64,000 bases of DNA from Candidatus Reidiella endopervernicosa (GCF_013343005.1 NZ_CP054491.1:124001-188000), one strand, 5' to 3'; positions 18,513 to 29,077 are shown, numbered from the stretch's first letter. Notes: generated by a model not told the origin, from the letters alone. Program-made: numbers and translations.

Positions 18513-20024
18513 CTATTCGAAACGGAGCGTGGCGCCGACCTGCTTCAGGTAACTGCACTCCTGTTTGAGATCGGCACTGGTCAGTGGATGGCGTTCGAGC
18601 CAACCCTCAGGAAAAGTGAGTATCAAGGTGTTCTCATCGCCCGTTTTCACACCGATCTCAGGCAGTTTCTGATCGCCTCTACTTCGGTGCAGTAGTACCG
18701 ACACGCGTAGCAATATCGCCAGCCGTGTCAGCTTGTTGGCCCGTTTGGTGGGGAACGGTTTGAACAGGGTCGAGGGTATTTTGCGCCGGTGTGCTCGTAC
18801 CAGCACCGAGAGCTGCAACTGGTTCTGATGAGAGAAACCGGGCATATCGGCGTGCTCGAGGATGTAGGCGCCGTGTTTATGGTACTGGTTATGCGCCAGA
18901 TCGAGTCCGATCTCGTGCAGATGTGCCGCCCAACTCAGCAGCTGTCGATAACTGCTGTTCTTGAGCTTCCAGGCAGCGGCAACGTTATCGAGTAGCTGCT
19001 CAGAGAGCAGATCAACACGTGCCGCCTGTTCAACATCGGCACCGAAGCGCTGCATCAGATTCTGCACGGTGCGCTCACGCACATCCTCGTGGCTACTGCG
19101 CCCCTGCATGTCGTAGAGCAGCCCTTCGCGCAGTGCGCCCGAGGAGGGATACATACGCTTGATACCGAGGGTGCGGAAGGTGGCACGCAGAATCGTCAGC
19201 CCACCCATGAATACCGGTAGTCGCTCGGGTGCCAGCCCGGAGAGTTCCAGCTCATCGATATGACCCGCCTCGAGAGTCATATCGATGAGCTTATCGAGCG
19301 CCTTGAGGGTAATACCGTCATCGCTCAGCCCTTCACCCTGCACTACCTTGGCAATCGATTTGATCGAACCGGAGGCACCCACCGCTTCCTCCCAGCCGAG
19401 CTGGCGGAAACGTGAGACGTGGGGTTCGAGCTCCATCATCGCTGTCACCTCGGCATTGAGAATGCGCTGTGCGGTAATTCGACCATCGGCGAACCAGCCG
19501 CGGCTCATACTGACGCAGCCCATGTAGAGACTCTCGAGATGCAGTGGTTCAAAACTCTCACCGATAATCAGCTCGGTACTACCACCGCCGATATCCATCA
19601 CCAGACGCCGCTTGGCATCACTCGGCATACTGTGAGAGACACCGAGGTAGATCAGGCGTGCCTCCTCAACACCGGAGATGATCTCGATCGGGTGGCCGAG
19701 CACACCATTCGCTTCTTCAAGGAAGGCGGCGCTCTCACGGGCGCTACGCAGGGTGTTGGTGCCGACTATGCGTACATGTTCGGGGGAGAGATCCTTGAGG
19801 CGCTGACCGAAGCGGGAGAGGCAGGCGAGCGCACGATCAGCGACCGCACGATCAAGATTACGTTGATCGTCGAGCCCCTCGGCGAGGCGCACCATTTCAC
19901 GAAGTTTGTCGATGACGACCAGTTCACCCTCGCGGAGGCGGGCGACGATCATATGGAAACTGTTGGAGCCGAGATCGATGGCAGCCATCGATTCGGTGCT
20001 GTGTGCGTTCTCTTTCTCTGCCAC
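18513..20024 (-). CDS. ppx: Exopolyphosphatase (Ppx/GppA family)
   Basis: This 503-residue protein has the ASKHA phosphatase motif AAIDLGSNSFHMIVARL near its start, a nucleotide-binding-type DIGGGSTELIIGESF around residue 150, and a C-terminal HD-like helical domain with AAHLHEIGLDLAHNQYHKHG. This is the architecture of E. coli Ppx, which processively hydrolyses polyphosphate, and of GppA, which also hydrolyses pppGpp. The length (about 500) and the pst/ppk1 neighbourhood favour Ppx. It lies 173 bp after phoU on the same strand. Confidence 0.92.
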   Translation of the reverse strand: MAEKENAHSTESMAAIDLGSNSFHMIVARLREGELVVIDKLREMVRLAEGLDDQRNLDRAVADRALACLSRFGQRLKDLSPEHVRIVGTNTLRSARESAAFLEEANGVLGHPIEIISGVEEARLIYLGVSHSMPSDAKRRLVMDIGGGSTELIIGESFEPLHLESLYMGCVSMSRGWFADGRITAQRILNAEVTAMMELEPHVSRFRQLGWEEAVGASGSIKSIAKVVQGEGLSDDGITLKALDKLIDMTLEAGHIDELELSGLAPERLPVFMGGLTILRATFRTLGIKRMYPSSGALREGLLYDMQGRSSHEDVRERTVQNLMQRFGADVEQAARVDLLSEQLLDNVAAAWKLKNSSYRQLLSWAAHLHEIGLDLAHNQYHKHGAYILEHADMPGFSHQNQLQLSVLVRAHRRKIPSTLFKPFPTKRANKLTRLAILLRVSVLLHRSRGDQKLPEIGVKTGDENTLILTFPEGWLERHPLTSADLKQECSYLKQVGATLRFE

Positions 20025-20197
20025 GGTCAGCTACATTCTCAAACTCTACGGAGCCGCTACTGTAGCGTTTTGCACACCTGAGGTCACGGGCCGCAAGTGA
20101 TCTGGATCGATTCTTAATTCCACTGAATCTGGGCCGCTTAATAGCACCATAAAACCGGGGCATCACTGATCCGCACTCTGCAAACAAAGCGGAGAGA

Positions 20198-20923
20198 TCA
20201 GTGCTCGCTACGCGCCTCCTCCTCCATCTGCTCCAGACTGATGTGGCGCACATCCTTGCCCTTGACCAGATAGATCACGTACTCGCAGATGTTGCGGGCG
20301 TGGTCACCGACGCGCTCCAGCGCACGTGCCGACCAGAGCAGATCGAGAGAGACGGTAATATCGCGTGGATCTTCCATCATGAAGGTAATCAGCTGACGGG
20401 TGATCGCCTCATACTCCTTGTCGATACGCACATCCTGTTTGGCCACCTCGATGGCGGCCTCAACATCCATTCGGGCAAAGGAGTCGAGTGCCTCGTGTAG
20501 CATCTGCCGCACCTTGGTACCCATATGCACCAGATCAACATGTTTGGTCAGACTCTTATCGGCCTCGGTCAGCTGGATCGACATGCGGGCAATACGCTCG
20601 GCCTGATCACCGATACGTTCCAGATCGGTGATGGTCTTAATCACCGCCACGATCAGGCGCAGATCCGATGCCGCAGGCTGACGGCGGGCAAGGATCGTAC
20701 TGCACTCCTCATCAAGCCCCACCTCCATCGCATTGACGTTCACATCACGCTTGATGACCAGATCAGCGAGTCCGGTATCGCCCTCATCGAGGGCCTTTAT
20801 TGCATCACCAACCTGCTGCTCGACCAGACCGCCCATGTTGAGCACGCGGTTACGCACATCCTCCAGCTCATCGTTAAACTGCTGCGAGATATGTTGACCC
20901 ATTCCTGAACTATTCTTTGCCAT
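20198..20923 (-). CDS. phoU: Phosphate signalling protein PhoU
   Basis: This 241-residue all-helical protein has two PhoU repeats. The first contains [19 protein letters not shown] and [25 protein letters not shown], and the second contains [26 protein letters not shown]. The paired E/DxxRxxD metal-cluster motifs are intact. PhoU links the Pst transporter to PhoR and represses the Pho response when phosphate is plentiful. It lies 14 bp after pstB, as in most pst operons. Confidence 0.97.
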   Translation of the reverse strand: MAKNSSGMGQHISQQFNDELEDVRNRVLNMGGLVEQQVGDAIKALDEGDTGLADLVIKRDVNVNAMEVGLDEECSTILARRQPAASDLRLIVAVIKTITDLERIGDQAERIARMSIQLTEADKSLTKHVDLVHMGTKVRQMLHEALDSFARMDVEAAIEVAKQDVRIDKEYEAITRQLITFMMEDPRDITVSLDLLWSARALERVGDHARNICEYVIYLVKGKDVRHISLEQMEEEARSEH

Positions 20924-20937
20924 TGCCGTTCCCTCCC

Positions 20938-21777
20938 TCAGCCGTAACGACCCGTGATGTAGTCTTCAGTCTTCTTCTTGCCCGGATTGGTAAACAGCGT
21001 ATTGGTGCTGCCGTACTCGATCAACTCCCCCATATACATAAAGGCCGTGTAGTCAGAGACACGTGCCGCCTGCTGCATATTGTGGGTAACGATCAAGATC
21101 GTATAACGATCCTTGAGCTCGTAGATCAGCTCCTCAATCTTCAGCGTCGAGATCGGATCGAGAGCCGAGGCGGGCTCATCGAGCAGCAGCACCTCAGGTT
21201 CGATGGCGATGGCACGGGCGATGACCAGACGCTGCTGCTGACCGCCAGAGAGGCCAAGCGCGTTATCCTGCAGCCGATCCTTCACCTCGCCCCACAGCGC
21301 CGCACCCTTGAGTGCCTTCTCCACCGTCTCGTCGAGCACGCGGCGATTCTTCTCACCCATCAGGCGCAGCCCATAGGCGACGTTCTCATAGATCGACTTG
21401 GGGAAGGGGTTGGGCTTCTGGAACACCATGCCGACACGACGACGCAGGCTCGAGACCTCGACCGACTTGGCGTAGATATCGTTTCCGTCGAGCAGGATCT
21501 CACCCTCGATCCGACAGCCGTCGACCAGATCATTCATGCGGTTAAAGCTGCGCAGCAGGGTCGACTTACCACAGCCCGAGGGGCCGATGAAGGCGGTGAC
21601 GCGATTGCGAGGAACCTGCAGATTGATGCCGTGCAGCGCCTGGTTCTCACCGTAGAAGAGCTTGAGGTCTTTAACCTCGATGCTGATATCTTCATTCTCG
21701 AGACTCATCTTCTCGACACCGGCCTGATCGATATTGCCGATATCGACTGCGTGGGTCCTACTCATACCACTCTCCAT
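20938..21777 (-). CDS. pstB: Phosphate ABC transporter ATP-binding protein PstB
   Basis: This 279-residue ATPase has a Walker [10 protein letters not shown], the signature LSGGQQQRL, and Walker [13 protein letters not shown]. The family-specific [17 protein letters not shown] segment follows the Walker A motif. It drives phosphate import through the PstC/PstA channel at the inner membrane. It starts 2 bp after pstA ends and is followed by phoU, so expression is tightly coupled. A short N-terminal extension of about 25 residues precedes the ATPase core. Confidence 0.97.
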   Translation of the reverse strand: MESGMSRTHAVDIGNIDQAGVEKMSLENEDISIEVKDLKLFYGENQALHGINLQVPRNRVTAFIGPSGCGKSTLLRSFNRMNDLVDGCRIEGEILLDGNDIYAKSVEVSSLRRRVGMVFQKPNPFPKSIYENVAYGLRLMGEKNRRVLDETVEKALKGAALWGEVKDRLQDNALGLSGGQQQRLVIARAIAIEPEVLLLDEPASALDPISTLKIEELIYELKDRYTILIVTHNMQQAARVSDYTAFMYMGELIEYGSTNTLFTNPGKKKTEDYITGRYG

Positions 21778-21779
21778 TA

Positions 21780-23456
21780 CTAATTCTCCAGCGCACGATA
21801 CTTCTCGCGCAGGTGGTTACGTATCGCGATCGCCGCAAGATTCAGGGCGATGATGACCACCACCAGCAGCAGTGAGGTGGCGTAGACCAGCGGTCGCGCC
21901 GCCTCAACATTGGGACTCTGGAAACCAACATCGTAGATGTGGAAACCAAGATGCATAAATTTGCGTTCCAGGTGCAGGAAGGGGAAGTTGCCATCGAGTG
22001 GCAGGGTCGGCGCCAGCTTGACCACACCGACCAGCATCAGTGGTGCCACCTCACCGGCGGCGCGCGCCACCGCCAGGATCAGGCCGGTCATCATCGCCGG
22101 ACTTGCCATCGGCAGTACCGTACGCCACAACGTCTCCGCCTTGGTCGCACCAAGTGCCAGCGAACCCTCACGGATCGAGCGTGGGATACGTGACAGCCCC
22201 TCCTCGGTCGCCACAATCACCACCGGCAGGGTGAGGATCGCCAAGGTCAGTGCTGCCCAGAAAATACCGGGGGTACCAAAGGTCGGGGCGGGCTGCGCCT
22301 CGGGGAAGAAGAGATCGTCGATGTTGCCACCGAGGAAGTAGACGAAGAAGCCGAGACCGAAGACACCGTAGACGATGGAAGGAACACCGGCGAGGTTGTT
22401 CACTGCGATTCGGATGGTACGAGTCATCGGCCCCTGCTTGGCGTATTCACGCAGGTAAACTGCCGCGATGACACCAAACGGGGTCACCACCACCGACATC
22501 AGAATCACCATCATCACGGTGCCGAAGATCGCCGGGAAGATACCGCCCTCGGTGTTCGCCTCGCGCGGCTCATCGCTGACAAACTCCCACAGCTTGGTAA
22601 AGTAGAAGCCGATTTTCTGCAGCAGAGACATCGCGTTCGGACGGTAGGCGCGCACCACTGTCGAGACCTTCATCTCGATCTGCTGACCACCACGCTCCTC
22701 GAGCACCAGACTATCGCGCTCAACCTGCCCATAGAGCTTGCCAAGCTGTTCGTTTAACACCTCGTAGCGCTGATCCAGCTTGGCGCGTTCCGCGCTCATT
22801 TCAGCAAGCGCCTCATCGGTCAACTTACCCTCCAGCTCCAGCCCTCGCTGCTTCAGGCGCAGACGCTCCAGCGCATAGTTGATCGCACCACTATCGTGCT
22901 TCTCAATCCCCCTGATCTGCTCATGCAGTGCCGTGGCATGCTCGATGCGCTCCTGCATCACCGTCCAAAGCGCCTCGCCCTCCGCCTCGACCGCCTTGCC
23001 GTCGATCTTCACACTGCGCAGATAGCCGTAGTAGTTGCCCCACTCGTGACGCTCCATCGCCAGCAGATCAGCCGGTGTCTCATCCCTGCTAACACCCGAG
23101 CTGACCAACCAGCGGAAATCGAAACCATCAACATCACGGTTACCAGTCTTGAGTAGATAGCGCTCAACTGTCTCAATCGAGGTGTCGACCGGATAGCCGG
23201 TCTCACGCACGGTGGACGCCAGTACGCTTTCGATCTCGACGACCTCACCGATCACTCGCACCTGCTTACCATCCGACTCCTGGTAAGCCATCTCATGGAT
23301 TGATGCTGGCCAGTAGTGGCCCAGACCTCGAATTGCGATCAGGATTAGCAGACCGACGACCATAATCATGCTGGCGGCCACCGCCGCAGCGGTCATCCAG
23401 ACCCAGGGATCACCGCTCTTCCACCAGTTTTTAAGATGCGAACCCGTTGAGTGCAT
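21780..23456 (-). CDS. pstA: Phosphate ABC transporter permease PstA (long form)
   Basis: The protein has 558 residues, against about 300 for E. coli PstA. After a first membrane helix there is a roughly 240-residue insert with a predicted coiled coil ([22 protein letters not shown] and following). The usual permease core follows, with the ABC permease EAA-type loop [20 protein letters not shown] and an [17 protein letters not shown] helix. The long form is known from other gammaproteobacteria such as pseudomonads. Its periplasmic insert may contact PstS or the long PstC. It starts 12 bp after pstC ends. Confidence 0.95.
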   Translation of the reverse strand: MHSTGSHLKNWWKSGDPWVWMTAAAVAASMIMVVGLLILIAIRGLGHYWPASIHEMAYQESDGKQVRVIGEVVEIESVLASTVRETGYPVDTSIETVERYLLKTGNRDVDGFDFRWLVSSGVSRDETPADLLAMERHEWGNYYGYLRSVKIDGKAVEAEGEALWTVMQERIEHATALHEQIRGIEKHDSGAINYALERLRLKQRGLELEGKLTDEALAEMSAERAKLDQRYEVLNEQLGKLYGQVERDSLVLEERGGQQIEMKVSTVVRAYRPNAMSLLQKIGFYFTKLWEFVSDEPREANTEGGIFPAIFGTVMMVILMSVVVTPFGVIAAVYLREYAKQGPMTRTIRIAVNNLAGVPSIVYGVFGLGFFVYFLGGNIDDLFFPEAQPAPTFGTPGIFWAALTLAILTLPVVIVATEEGLSRIPRSIREGSLALGATKAETLWRTVLPMASPAMMTGLILAVARAAGEVAPLMLVGVVKLAPTLPLDGNFPFLHLERKFMHLGFHIYDVGFQSPNVEAARPLVYATSLLLVVVIIALNLAAIAIRNHLREKYRALEN

Positions 23457-23468
23457 AGCATCGGCCCC

Positions 23469-25724
23469 TTACAGGTTGCTGTACTTGCGGCGCAGGCGCT
23501 GACGCACCAGCTCGGCAATCGTGTTGAAGACAAAGGTGAACATGAACAGCACCAACGCGGCGAGGAACAGCACCCGGTAGTGGGTGCTGTGCACCTCAGA
23601 TTCGGGCATCTCCACCGCAATATTGGCCGAGAGGGTACGCATGCCCTGGAAGATACTGAAGTCCATCACCGGCGTATTACCGGTGGCCATCAGTACGATC
23701 ATCGTCTCGCCCACGGCACGACCGAGGCCGATCATTACCGCCGAGAAGATACCGGGGCTGGCGGTGAGAATAACAACGCGAATCATCGTCTGCCACGGTG
23801 TAGCACCCAGCGCCAGTGAACCGAAGGTGAGGTGTTTGGGCACGCTGAAGATCGCATCCTCGGCGATCGAGAATATGGTCGGGATTACGGCAAAGCCCAT
23901 CGCCAGACCGACCACCACCGAGTTACGTTGATCGAAGGGAATACCCAGCTCACTGCCGATCCAGCTGCTCATGCTGCCGCCGAAAAGGGCAACCTCCATC
24001 CAGCCACCGATGACAAAGGATAGCCAGGCCCAGAAGATCACCACCGGCATCAACAGAGCCGCCTGCCAACCCTCAGGCACACTCTGACGAATAGCGGCCG
24101 GCAGTCGACTCCAGAGGTAGGAGGCGAGAAAGATACCCAACGGCATCATCACCAGAAACAGCGCAATACTGGCCAGACTCTCCTCGATCGCAGGGGCCAG
24201 CCACAGACCAGCGAGGAAGCCGATGATCACAGTCGGCAGTGCCTCCATGATCTCAATACCCGGCTTGACCAGCTTGCGCATGCCTGGCGCCATAAAATAG
24301 GCGGTATAGACGGCACCGAAGATCGCCAGTGGCACCGCAAAGATCATTGCGTAGAAGGCCGCCTTCAGGGTACCGAAGGAGATCGGGGTGAGGCTGAACT
24401 TGGGCTCGAAATCGTTACTCGCCGAAGAGGATTGCCAGATATGTTTCGGCTCCTCATAGCTCTCGTACCAGACCTTACCCCACAGTGACGACCAGGAGAT
24501 CTCGGGGTGCTCGTTGTGCACCACCGTAAAATGGAGTTGTTCACCTGACTGCGCTATCAAGGCGTTACCACGTGGTGAGAAGGCGAGACGGCTGATCGGT
24601 TGATCGGTGATCTCGGCCACCAACAGACGGCGCTCAGCAGTGGTGTGGAAGATACCCACCCGACCGGTTGAATCGGCAGCAGCAAAGCCCTTACGACGAC
24701 TCTCCGGTGCGATCACCTCAACCGGTGCACTGCCCAGCTGGAAGCTGCGAATCTGGGTAAGCACGCGGTTGTTCTGTGCATCACGCACCGGGAACCACTG
24801 GCTGATGGCACCGTTACTGCTGCCAACCAGTAGTGAGATGCTGCCGGTTAGGAAACGCAGCGCACTGATCTGCTCCCCGGCGGGTACTACATGGGTCTGC
24901 TGCAGTAGCTGTGGACTCTCGGCATCGCTGACATCGTAGAAGCCGACCTCACCCTTGCGACTGGCCGCATAGACGATACGCAGATCCTTATCGATCAGCA
25001 GATAGTCAACCGGATCGGCAATCGCCGGCATCTCACTGCTCTCACCACTCCAGCTCAGCTCATCATCTAGCATCGACTCCTCGGCCTCGAGCAGCTTGAA
25101 GAGCATCTCTCCTTGTTGGGTAGTGGCGACAAATGCAGCGCTCTCCTCCTCCAGATGCATCGCAACCTGGCTCAACGCAGCACCACTCGGTGCAAGCTCA
25201 ATCGGTGCCTCACCCATCGGGAATTCAATCTTTGGCGTGATGGTTCTCGTGCCCTCGGGGAAGGTGATGCGGAAGGTGTGTTTGACCACCACCACCGTAC
25301 CGTCGTCGAGACCAAAGAGGACCATCCCGGTCGCCTCATCGGCAGCACTAAAGGCGGTAACACGTCGATCACTGGGGATCAGATCGACCACCTTACCCGC
25401 CTTGCCATCTGCCACACTGAAAAAGCGCGCCTCTCCCTGCTCGGTGTAACGAACGCCCTGCTCATTCAGCTCTTCAACCGCTAGATGAAGGGTTCGCATC
25501 TCACTTTGGTGGGCACCGGGAACAGTGTAGTGAACCGGCTCTTCAACCTCGGCGGAATAGAAGAGTGGCACCACTTCATAAAACAGATAGAAGGCGATTA
25601 GCAGAATCGCGACAATGACGCTGATACCGCCAAATCCGACGAAATTACGCGCCAGACGATCCTTAAACAGTCGCCAGTTATCGCGCGAGTTAATGTCTGT
25701 TTGATGTGGGAGTGATTTCGACAT
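23469..25724 (-). CDS. pstC: Phosphate ABC transporter permease PstC (long form with beta-propeller-like insert)
   Basis: The protein has 751 residues, more than twice E. coli PstC. An N-terminal helix (about residues 30-52) is followed by a roughly 400-residue periplasmic part with repeated beta-rich blocks (VADGKAGKVVDLIPSDRRVT, YAASRKGEVGFYDVSD, AADSTGRVGIFHTT) that look like propeller blades. A permease core follows, with the EAA-like loop [21 protein letters not shown]. Known long PstC proteins of gammaproteobacteria share this plan. The gene starts about 120 bp after the terminator that separates it from pstS, and three Pho-box-like heptamers lie just upstream. Confidence 0.93.
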   Translation of the reverse strand: MSKSLPHQTDINSRDNWRLFKDRLARNFVGFGGISVIVAILLIAFYLFYEVVPLFYSAEVEEPVHYTVPGAHQSEMRTLHLAVEELNEQGVRYTEQGEARFFSVADGKAGKVVDLIPSDRRVTAFSAADEATGMVLFGLDDGTVVVVKHTFRITFPEGTRTITPKIEFPMGEAPIELAPSGAALSQVAMHLEEESAAFVATTQQGEMLFKLLEAEESMLDDELSWSGESSEMPAIADPVDYLLIDKDLRIVYAASRKGEVGFYDVSDAESPQLLQQTHVVPAGEQISALRFLTGSISLLVGSSNGAISQWFPVRDAQNNRVLTQIRSFQLGSAPVEVIAPESRRKGFAAADSTGRVGIFHTTAERRLLVAEITDQPISRLAFSPRGNALIAQSGEQLHFTVVHNEHPEISWSSLWGKVWYESYEEPKHIWQSSSASNDFEPKFSLTPISFGTLKAAFYAMIFAVPLAIFGAVYTAYFMAPGMRKLVKPGIEIMEALPTVIIGFLAGLWLAPAIEESLASIALFLVMMPLGIFLASYLWSRLPAAIRQSVPEGWQAALLMPVVIFWAWLSFVIGGWMEVALFGGSMSSWIGSELGIPFDQRNSVVVGLAMGFAVIPTIFSIAEDAIFSVPKHLTFGSLALGATPWQTMIRVVILTASPGIFSAVMIGLGRAVGETMIVLMATGNTPVMDFSIFQGMRTLSANIAVEMPESEVHSTHYRVLFLAALVLFMFTFVFNTIAELVRQRLRRKYSNL

Positions 25725-25746
25725 GGCGGCATGTTAATCGCTCAAT

Positions 25747-25775
25747 ATGACGATTTTGTTACACCTTTATTACGG
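25747..25775 (-). promoter_or_regulatory. Pho-box-like array before pstC
   Basis: Read on the minus strand, CCGTAAT, GTGTAAC and TCGTCAT start exactly 11 bp apart (plus-strand 25769-25775, 25758-25764, 25747-25753). Each matches 5 of 7 bases of the PhoB half-site CTGTCAT. The last ends only 22 bp before the pstC start, closer than in a typical sigma70 Pho promoter, so the site could be regulatory without a classical spacing. Confidence 0.5.
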
Positions 25776-25808
25776 TCTTATTTCTCGATTGATTGCAGTT
25801 TCCACAAC

Positions 25809-25832
25809 GATCTCACCCACAACGGTGAGATC
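25809..25832. other. Perfect 9-bp stem-loop between pstS terminator and pstC
   Basis: GATCTCACC (25809-25817) is repeated as GGTGAGATC (25824-25832) around the loop CACAAC. There is no T-run, so it is not a simple terminator. It would form in the pstS-pstC read-through transcript, upstream of the pstC start, and could protect the processed mRNA end or bind a protein. Confidence 0.5.
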
Positions 25833-25845
25833 CGGCGACCACGCA

Positions 25846-25875
25846 CAAAAAAGCCCCGCCAAAGCGGGGCTTTTT
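25846..25875 (-). terminator. Rho-independent terminator downstream of pstS
   Basis: The stem AAGCCCCGC / GCGGGGCTT with loop CAAA is flanked by A-runs on one side and T-runs on the other, so it works in both orientations. It ends the pstS transcript about 40 bp after the stop codon and would leave the permease genes at a lower level than the binding protein. Confidence 0.9.
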
Positions 25876-25914
25876 AACACCATCCCTGGTGATTAGATCC
25901 TGACTACGCAGAAC

Positions 25915-26892
25915 TTAGTTCAGCTTGGCCAGCTCCTGCTCAACAACCCTGGCAGGCAACGGGATGTAGCCATCCTTCACAACAACCTGCTGCCCCTGCT
26001 TGGAGAGCACCAGCTTGATGAACTCACGGGTGATTGGATTAACCGGCTTGTTGGGGTGTTTGTTGACGTAGACGTAGAGAAAACGTGACAGCGGATAGGT
26101 TCCGGCTACCGCCGTCTCTGGTGTAGCTTCAATGAAGGGCTTGCCGGGTTTCTTGGTCAGAGGCACGGCACGCACACCCGAGGTCTTGTAACCGATACCT
26201 GAGTAACCGATACCGTTGATAGAGCTGGTTATAGACTGAACCACTGAGGCTGAACCGGGCTGCTCGTTCACGGTGCTCTTGAAGTCACCCTTACAGAGCG
26301 CCTTCTTCTTGAAGTAGCCGTAGGTGCCCGATACGGAGTTGCGACCGTAGAGCTGAACAGTTCGACCCTTCCATGCACCCGTAAGGCCGGTATCGCCCCA
26401 CTTGGCGATATCAGTATCGCCACCGCACTTGCGGTTGAATGAGAAGATCGCATCGACCTGAGGAATGGTCAGACCCTTGATGGGGTTGTCCTTGTGCACG
26501 TAGACGGCCAGCGCATCAATTGCAACGCGGATCGGGGTCGGCTTGTAGCCGTGCTTCTTCTCAAATGCCTCGAGCTCCTTGCTCTTCATTTTGCGGCTCA
26601 TTGGGCCCAGGTTTGAGGTTCCCTCAGTCAGTGCAGGTGGCGCAGTCGAAGAGCCTGCCGCCTGGATCTGGATGTTGACGCTGGGGTAGGCACGTTTGTA
26701 ATCCTCGGCCCACAGGGTCATCAGGTTGGCCAGGGTGTCTGAACCGACACTAGAGAGATTGCCTGAGACACCGCTTGCCTTGGTATATGCAGGGATGGAT
26801 GAGTCGACCTTGGCACCAGCCAGGGCGCTACCGGCAAACAACGCAGCTGAGAGCGCGACACCAGCGATATTGAGGGTCTTGAGAGAATTCAT
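25915..26892 (-). CDS. pstS: Phosphate ABC transporter substrate-binding protein PstS
   Basis: This 325-residue protein has a Sec signal peptide ending [11 protein letters not shown]. The mature protein has the phosphate-binding signatures [20 protein letters not shown] and [27 protein letters not shown], plus [19 protein letters not shown]. PstS captures periplasmic phosphate and delivers it to PstCA. It is preceded by the best Pho-box array in the window and followed by a strong terminator, giving it a separate, abundant transcript. Confidence 0.96.
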   Translation of the reverse strand: MNSLKTLNIAGVALSAALFAGSALAGAKVDSSIPAYTKASGVSGNLSSVGSDTLANLMTLWAEDYKRAYPSVNIQIQAAGSSTAPPALTEGTSNLGPMSRKMKSKELEAFEKKHGYKPTPIRVAIDALAVYVHKDNPIKGLTIPQVDAIFSFNRKCGGDTDIAKWGDTGLTGAWKGRTVQLYGRNSVSGTYGYFKKKALCKGDFKSTVNEQPGSASVVQSITSSINGIGYSGIGYKTSGVRAVPLTKKPGKPFIEATPETAVAGTYPLSRFLYVYVNKHPNKPVNPITREFIKLVLSKQGQQVVVKDGYIPLPARVVEQELAKLN

Positions 26893-26945
26893 TAAGGCAC
26901 TACTCCTAATCAGTTAATTACTGAGACGAATAGTGACCAATAAAG

Positions 26946-26985
26946 ATGACAGAATTATGAAACCGCCGTGAAGGCTTTGTTACAG
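26946..26985 (-). promoter_or_regulatory. Four-heptamer Pho-box array before pstS
   Basis: On the minus strand CTGTAAC, CCTTCAC, GTTTCAT and CTGTCAT lie at plus-strand 26979-26985, 26968-26974, 26957-26963 and 26946-26952, each exactly 11 bp apart. The last is a perfect PhoB half-site and the others match 5 of 7. This is two overlapping Pho boxes in tandem, ending 53 bp before the pstS start, as expected for a strongly phosphate-regulated promoter. Confidence 0.85.
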
Positions 26986-26991
26986 AATCGC

Positions 26992-28287
26992 TTATGAGCT
27001 CTCACTGAGAGATATCCGCTCGAGCGGGAAGTCACAGTTAAAGCGACTCCCCTTACCGAAGGTACTCTCGATATGCAGGTCGGCGGCGTGGCGGTTCAAG
27101 ACATGTTTAACGATCGCCAGTCCAAGGCCGGTACCACCACTATCGCGCGAACGTCCCATGTCGACACGATAGAAACGCTCAGTCAGACGTGAGATATATT
27201 CGCGCGGGATACCGACACCATCATCCTTAATCTCAAAGTGCGCCCCCTCATGGTCACCGAACCATTCAATCTCAATCTTCCCCCCTTCGGGCGTGTATTT
27301 GACCGCGTTGATCACCAGATTGGTAAAGGCGCTACGCAGCTCACCCAGATCACCCTGAAGCGTTACTGTCGGATCAGCATGCAGATTAATCGTGTGCTGG
27401 CCACCGCTCATCGCCTCCGCTTCATCCTTAATACCCTCGAGCATCTGCGCCACATCGACCGCCTGCTGCGTGGCACTCTCAGGCTCATTCTCCAGTCGCG
27501 AAAGGAATAGCAGGTCATTTACGATTAACTGCATTCGTGATGACTGCTCGCGCATGCGGTTTATCGGCCGCTCCATCTCGGCCATGCAGACCTCGTTATC
27601 CTCGAGCGCCTCGAGATAGCCGTTTATTACCGTCAGCGGGGTACGCAGCTCATGCGACATATTGGCAACAAAATCACGCCGCATCTGCTCCAGATGCTGG
27701 ATGCGGGTCACATCACGAACCACCAGTAGGCGCTGATTCTTGGCATAGGGAACCACACGAATGCGCAGCGTTTTGCTGGCATCGACTGGAGAGGCCATCT
27801 GCAACGTTTCACTATAGTTGCCACTGGCCATGTAGTGGGTGAAGTAAGGGTAGCGCACCAGATTATCGATACGCTGACCGGCATCGCGTTTGTGCAGTCC
27901 GAGTAGTCGTTTAGCAGCGGCATTGAACCACTCAATCTCGCCCTGTTCCGCAGTGATCACCATCGCATCGGGCATCGCTGCGGTGGTCTCCTGAAAGCGT
28001 TTGAAGAGCTTCTTCATCTTGCGACGATTGCGACGATCTCGCTGACGCATGCGGTGTAGATCGTTAAACAGCTCGCCCCAGATGCCATCGCCCTCAGGGG
28101 GTTCACTGCTTCCACCCTGCCTAAACCACCTCTCAAGCTGATACAGGTGACGAAGATGCCAGACCAGATAACCCGACACAGTGAGCAGTAGCAGCATGAG
28201 CGTTTCGCCCGTCAACAGCCCCAGCAGCAGCATCACAACGATCACTGCAACCAGACGCCAGATCTCCTCCGCCCATCGGTTTGCCAA
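26992..28287 (-). CDS. phoR: Phosphate-sensor histidine kinase PhoR
   Basis: This 431-residue protein has two N-terminal membrane helices within residues 8-45, a charged linker, a PAS domain (about 100-190), and a HisKA box DFVANMSHELRTPLTV with the phosphorylated His212. An HATPase_c domain follows with the N box NLVINAVKYTPEGG, G1 DDGVGI and G2 GTGLGLAIVKH. It lacks a large periplasmic domain, as usual for PhoR, which senses phosphate through Pst and PhoU. It lies 51 bp downstream of phoB on the same strand. Confidence 0.95.
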   Translation of the reverse strand: MANRWAEEIWRLVAVIVVMLLLGLLTGETLMLLLLTVSGYLVWHLRHLYQLERWFRQGGSSEPPEGDGIWGELFNDLHRMRQRDRRNRRKMKKLFKRFQETTAAMPDAMVITAEQGEIEWFNAAAKRLLGLHKRDAGQRIDNLVRYPYFTHYMASGNYSETLQMASPVDASKTLRIRVVPYAKNQRLLVVRDVTRIQHLEQMRRDFVANMSHELRTPLTVINGYLEALEDNEVCMAEMERPINRMREQSSRMQLIVNDLLFLSRLENEPESATQQAVDVAQMLEGIKDEAEAMSGGQHTINLHADPTVTLQGDLGELRSAFTNLVINAVKYTPEGGKIEIEWFGDHEGAHFEIKDDGVGIPREYISRLTERFYRVDMGRSRDSGGTGLGLAIVKHVLNRHAADLHIESTFGKGSRFNCDFPLERISLSESS

Positions 28288-28338
28288 GATTACACCTTAG
28301 GCCGGATAAGGGGATCAACGCTGGGAATTCGCATGGTG

Positions 28339-29043
28339 TTAACCGGCCTTATTTGAGAAGCGGTAACCCGAACCGCGCACGGTCTGAATCAGACGATCAT
28401 AACCACCGGGCTCGAGCACCTTACGCAGACGACGGATATGGACATCGACGGTGCGCTCTTCGATGTAGACGTTGCCACCCCAGACCCGATCAAGCAGCTG
28501 ACTGCGACTATAGACACGCTCGGGGTGGGACATAAAGAAGTGCAGCAGTCGATATTCGGTTGGTCCCAGGGTGAGCGGAGCCGCATTGACTGAGACTCGT
28601 TGCGCCACTGGATCGAGTTCAAGCCCATCAACCACGATCAGCGCCTCATCCTCGTGGGTACCGACACGGCGCAGTACCGCCTTGATACGTGCCAGCAGTT
28701 CGCGGGTCGAGAAGGGTTTGGTTACATAGTCATCGGCACCGGATTCGAGGCCACTGACCTTATCCTCCTCCTCGCCACGTGCGGTTAGCAGAATGATCGG
28801 TAACTCACGGGTTGCATCGTCGCGCTTGAGACGACGCGACATCTCGATGCCACTCATACCCGGCATCATCCAGTCGAGCAGCACCAGATCGGGCATCCGG
28901 TCGGCGATCATCGCCACCGCCTGCTCCGCATCACCCGCCTCACTGCACTCGTATCCATTACGAATCAATGTGTCGGCAACCATTTCACGAATCGCCGTCT
29001 CATCTTCAACTACCAATATATGTTTGATCACGCCTGTCGCCAC
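28339..29043 (-). CDS. phoB: Phosphate regulon response regulator PhoB
   Basis: This 234-residue OmpR-family regulator starts at GTG 29043. The receiver domain has the acidic pair in VVEDETA, the phospho-acceptor Asp57 in [10 protein letters not shown], and the lysine in DDYVTKPFS. The C-terminal winged helix contains [24 protein letters not shown] and [20 protein letters not shown]. PhoB activates Pho-box promoters on phosphate starvation. A Pho-box-like pair upstream suggests autoregulation. Confidence 0.96.
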   Translation of the reverse strand: MATGVIKHILVVEDETAIREMVADTLIRNGYECSEAGDAEQAVAMIADRMPDLVLLDWMMPGMSGIEMSRRLKRDDATRELPIILLTARGEEEDKVSGLESGADDYVTKPFSTRELLARIKAVLRRVGTHEDEALIVVDGLELDPVAQRVSVNAAPLTLGPTEYRLLHFFMSHPERVYSRSQLLDRVWGGNVYIEERTVDVHIRRLRKVLEPGGYDRLIQTVRGSGYRFSNKAG

Positions 29044-29077
29044 TCTGTTAATACATTGACCATTGCAGCAGAGAAAT

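Noticed and set aside
25809-25832. Second terminator after pstS
   Set aside because: The stem-loop has no T-run on either strand.
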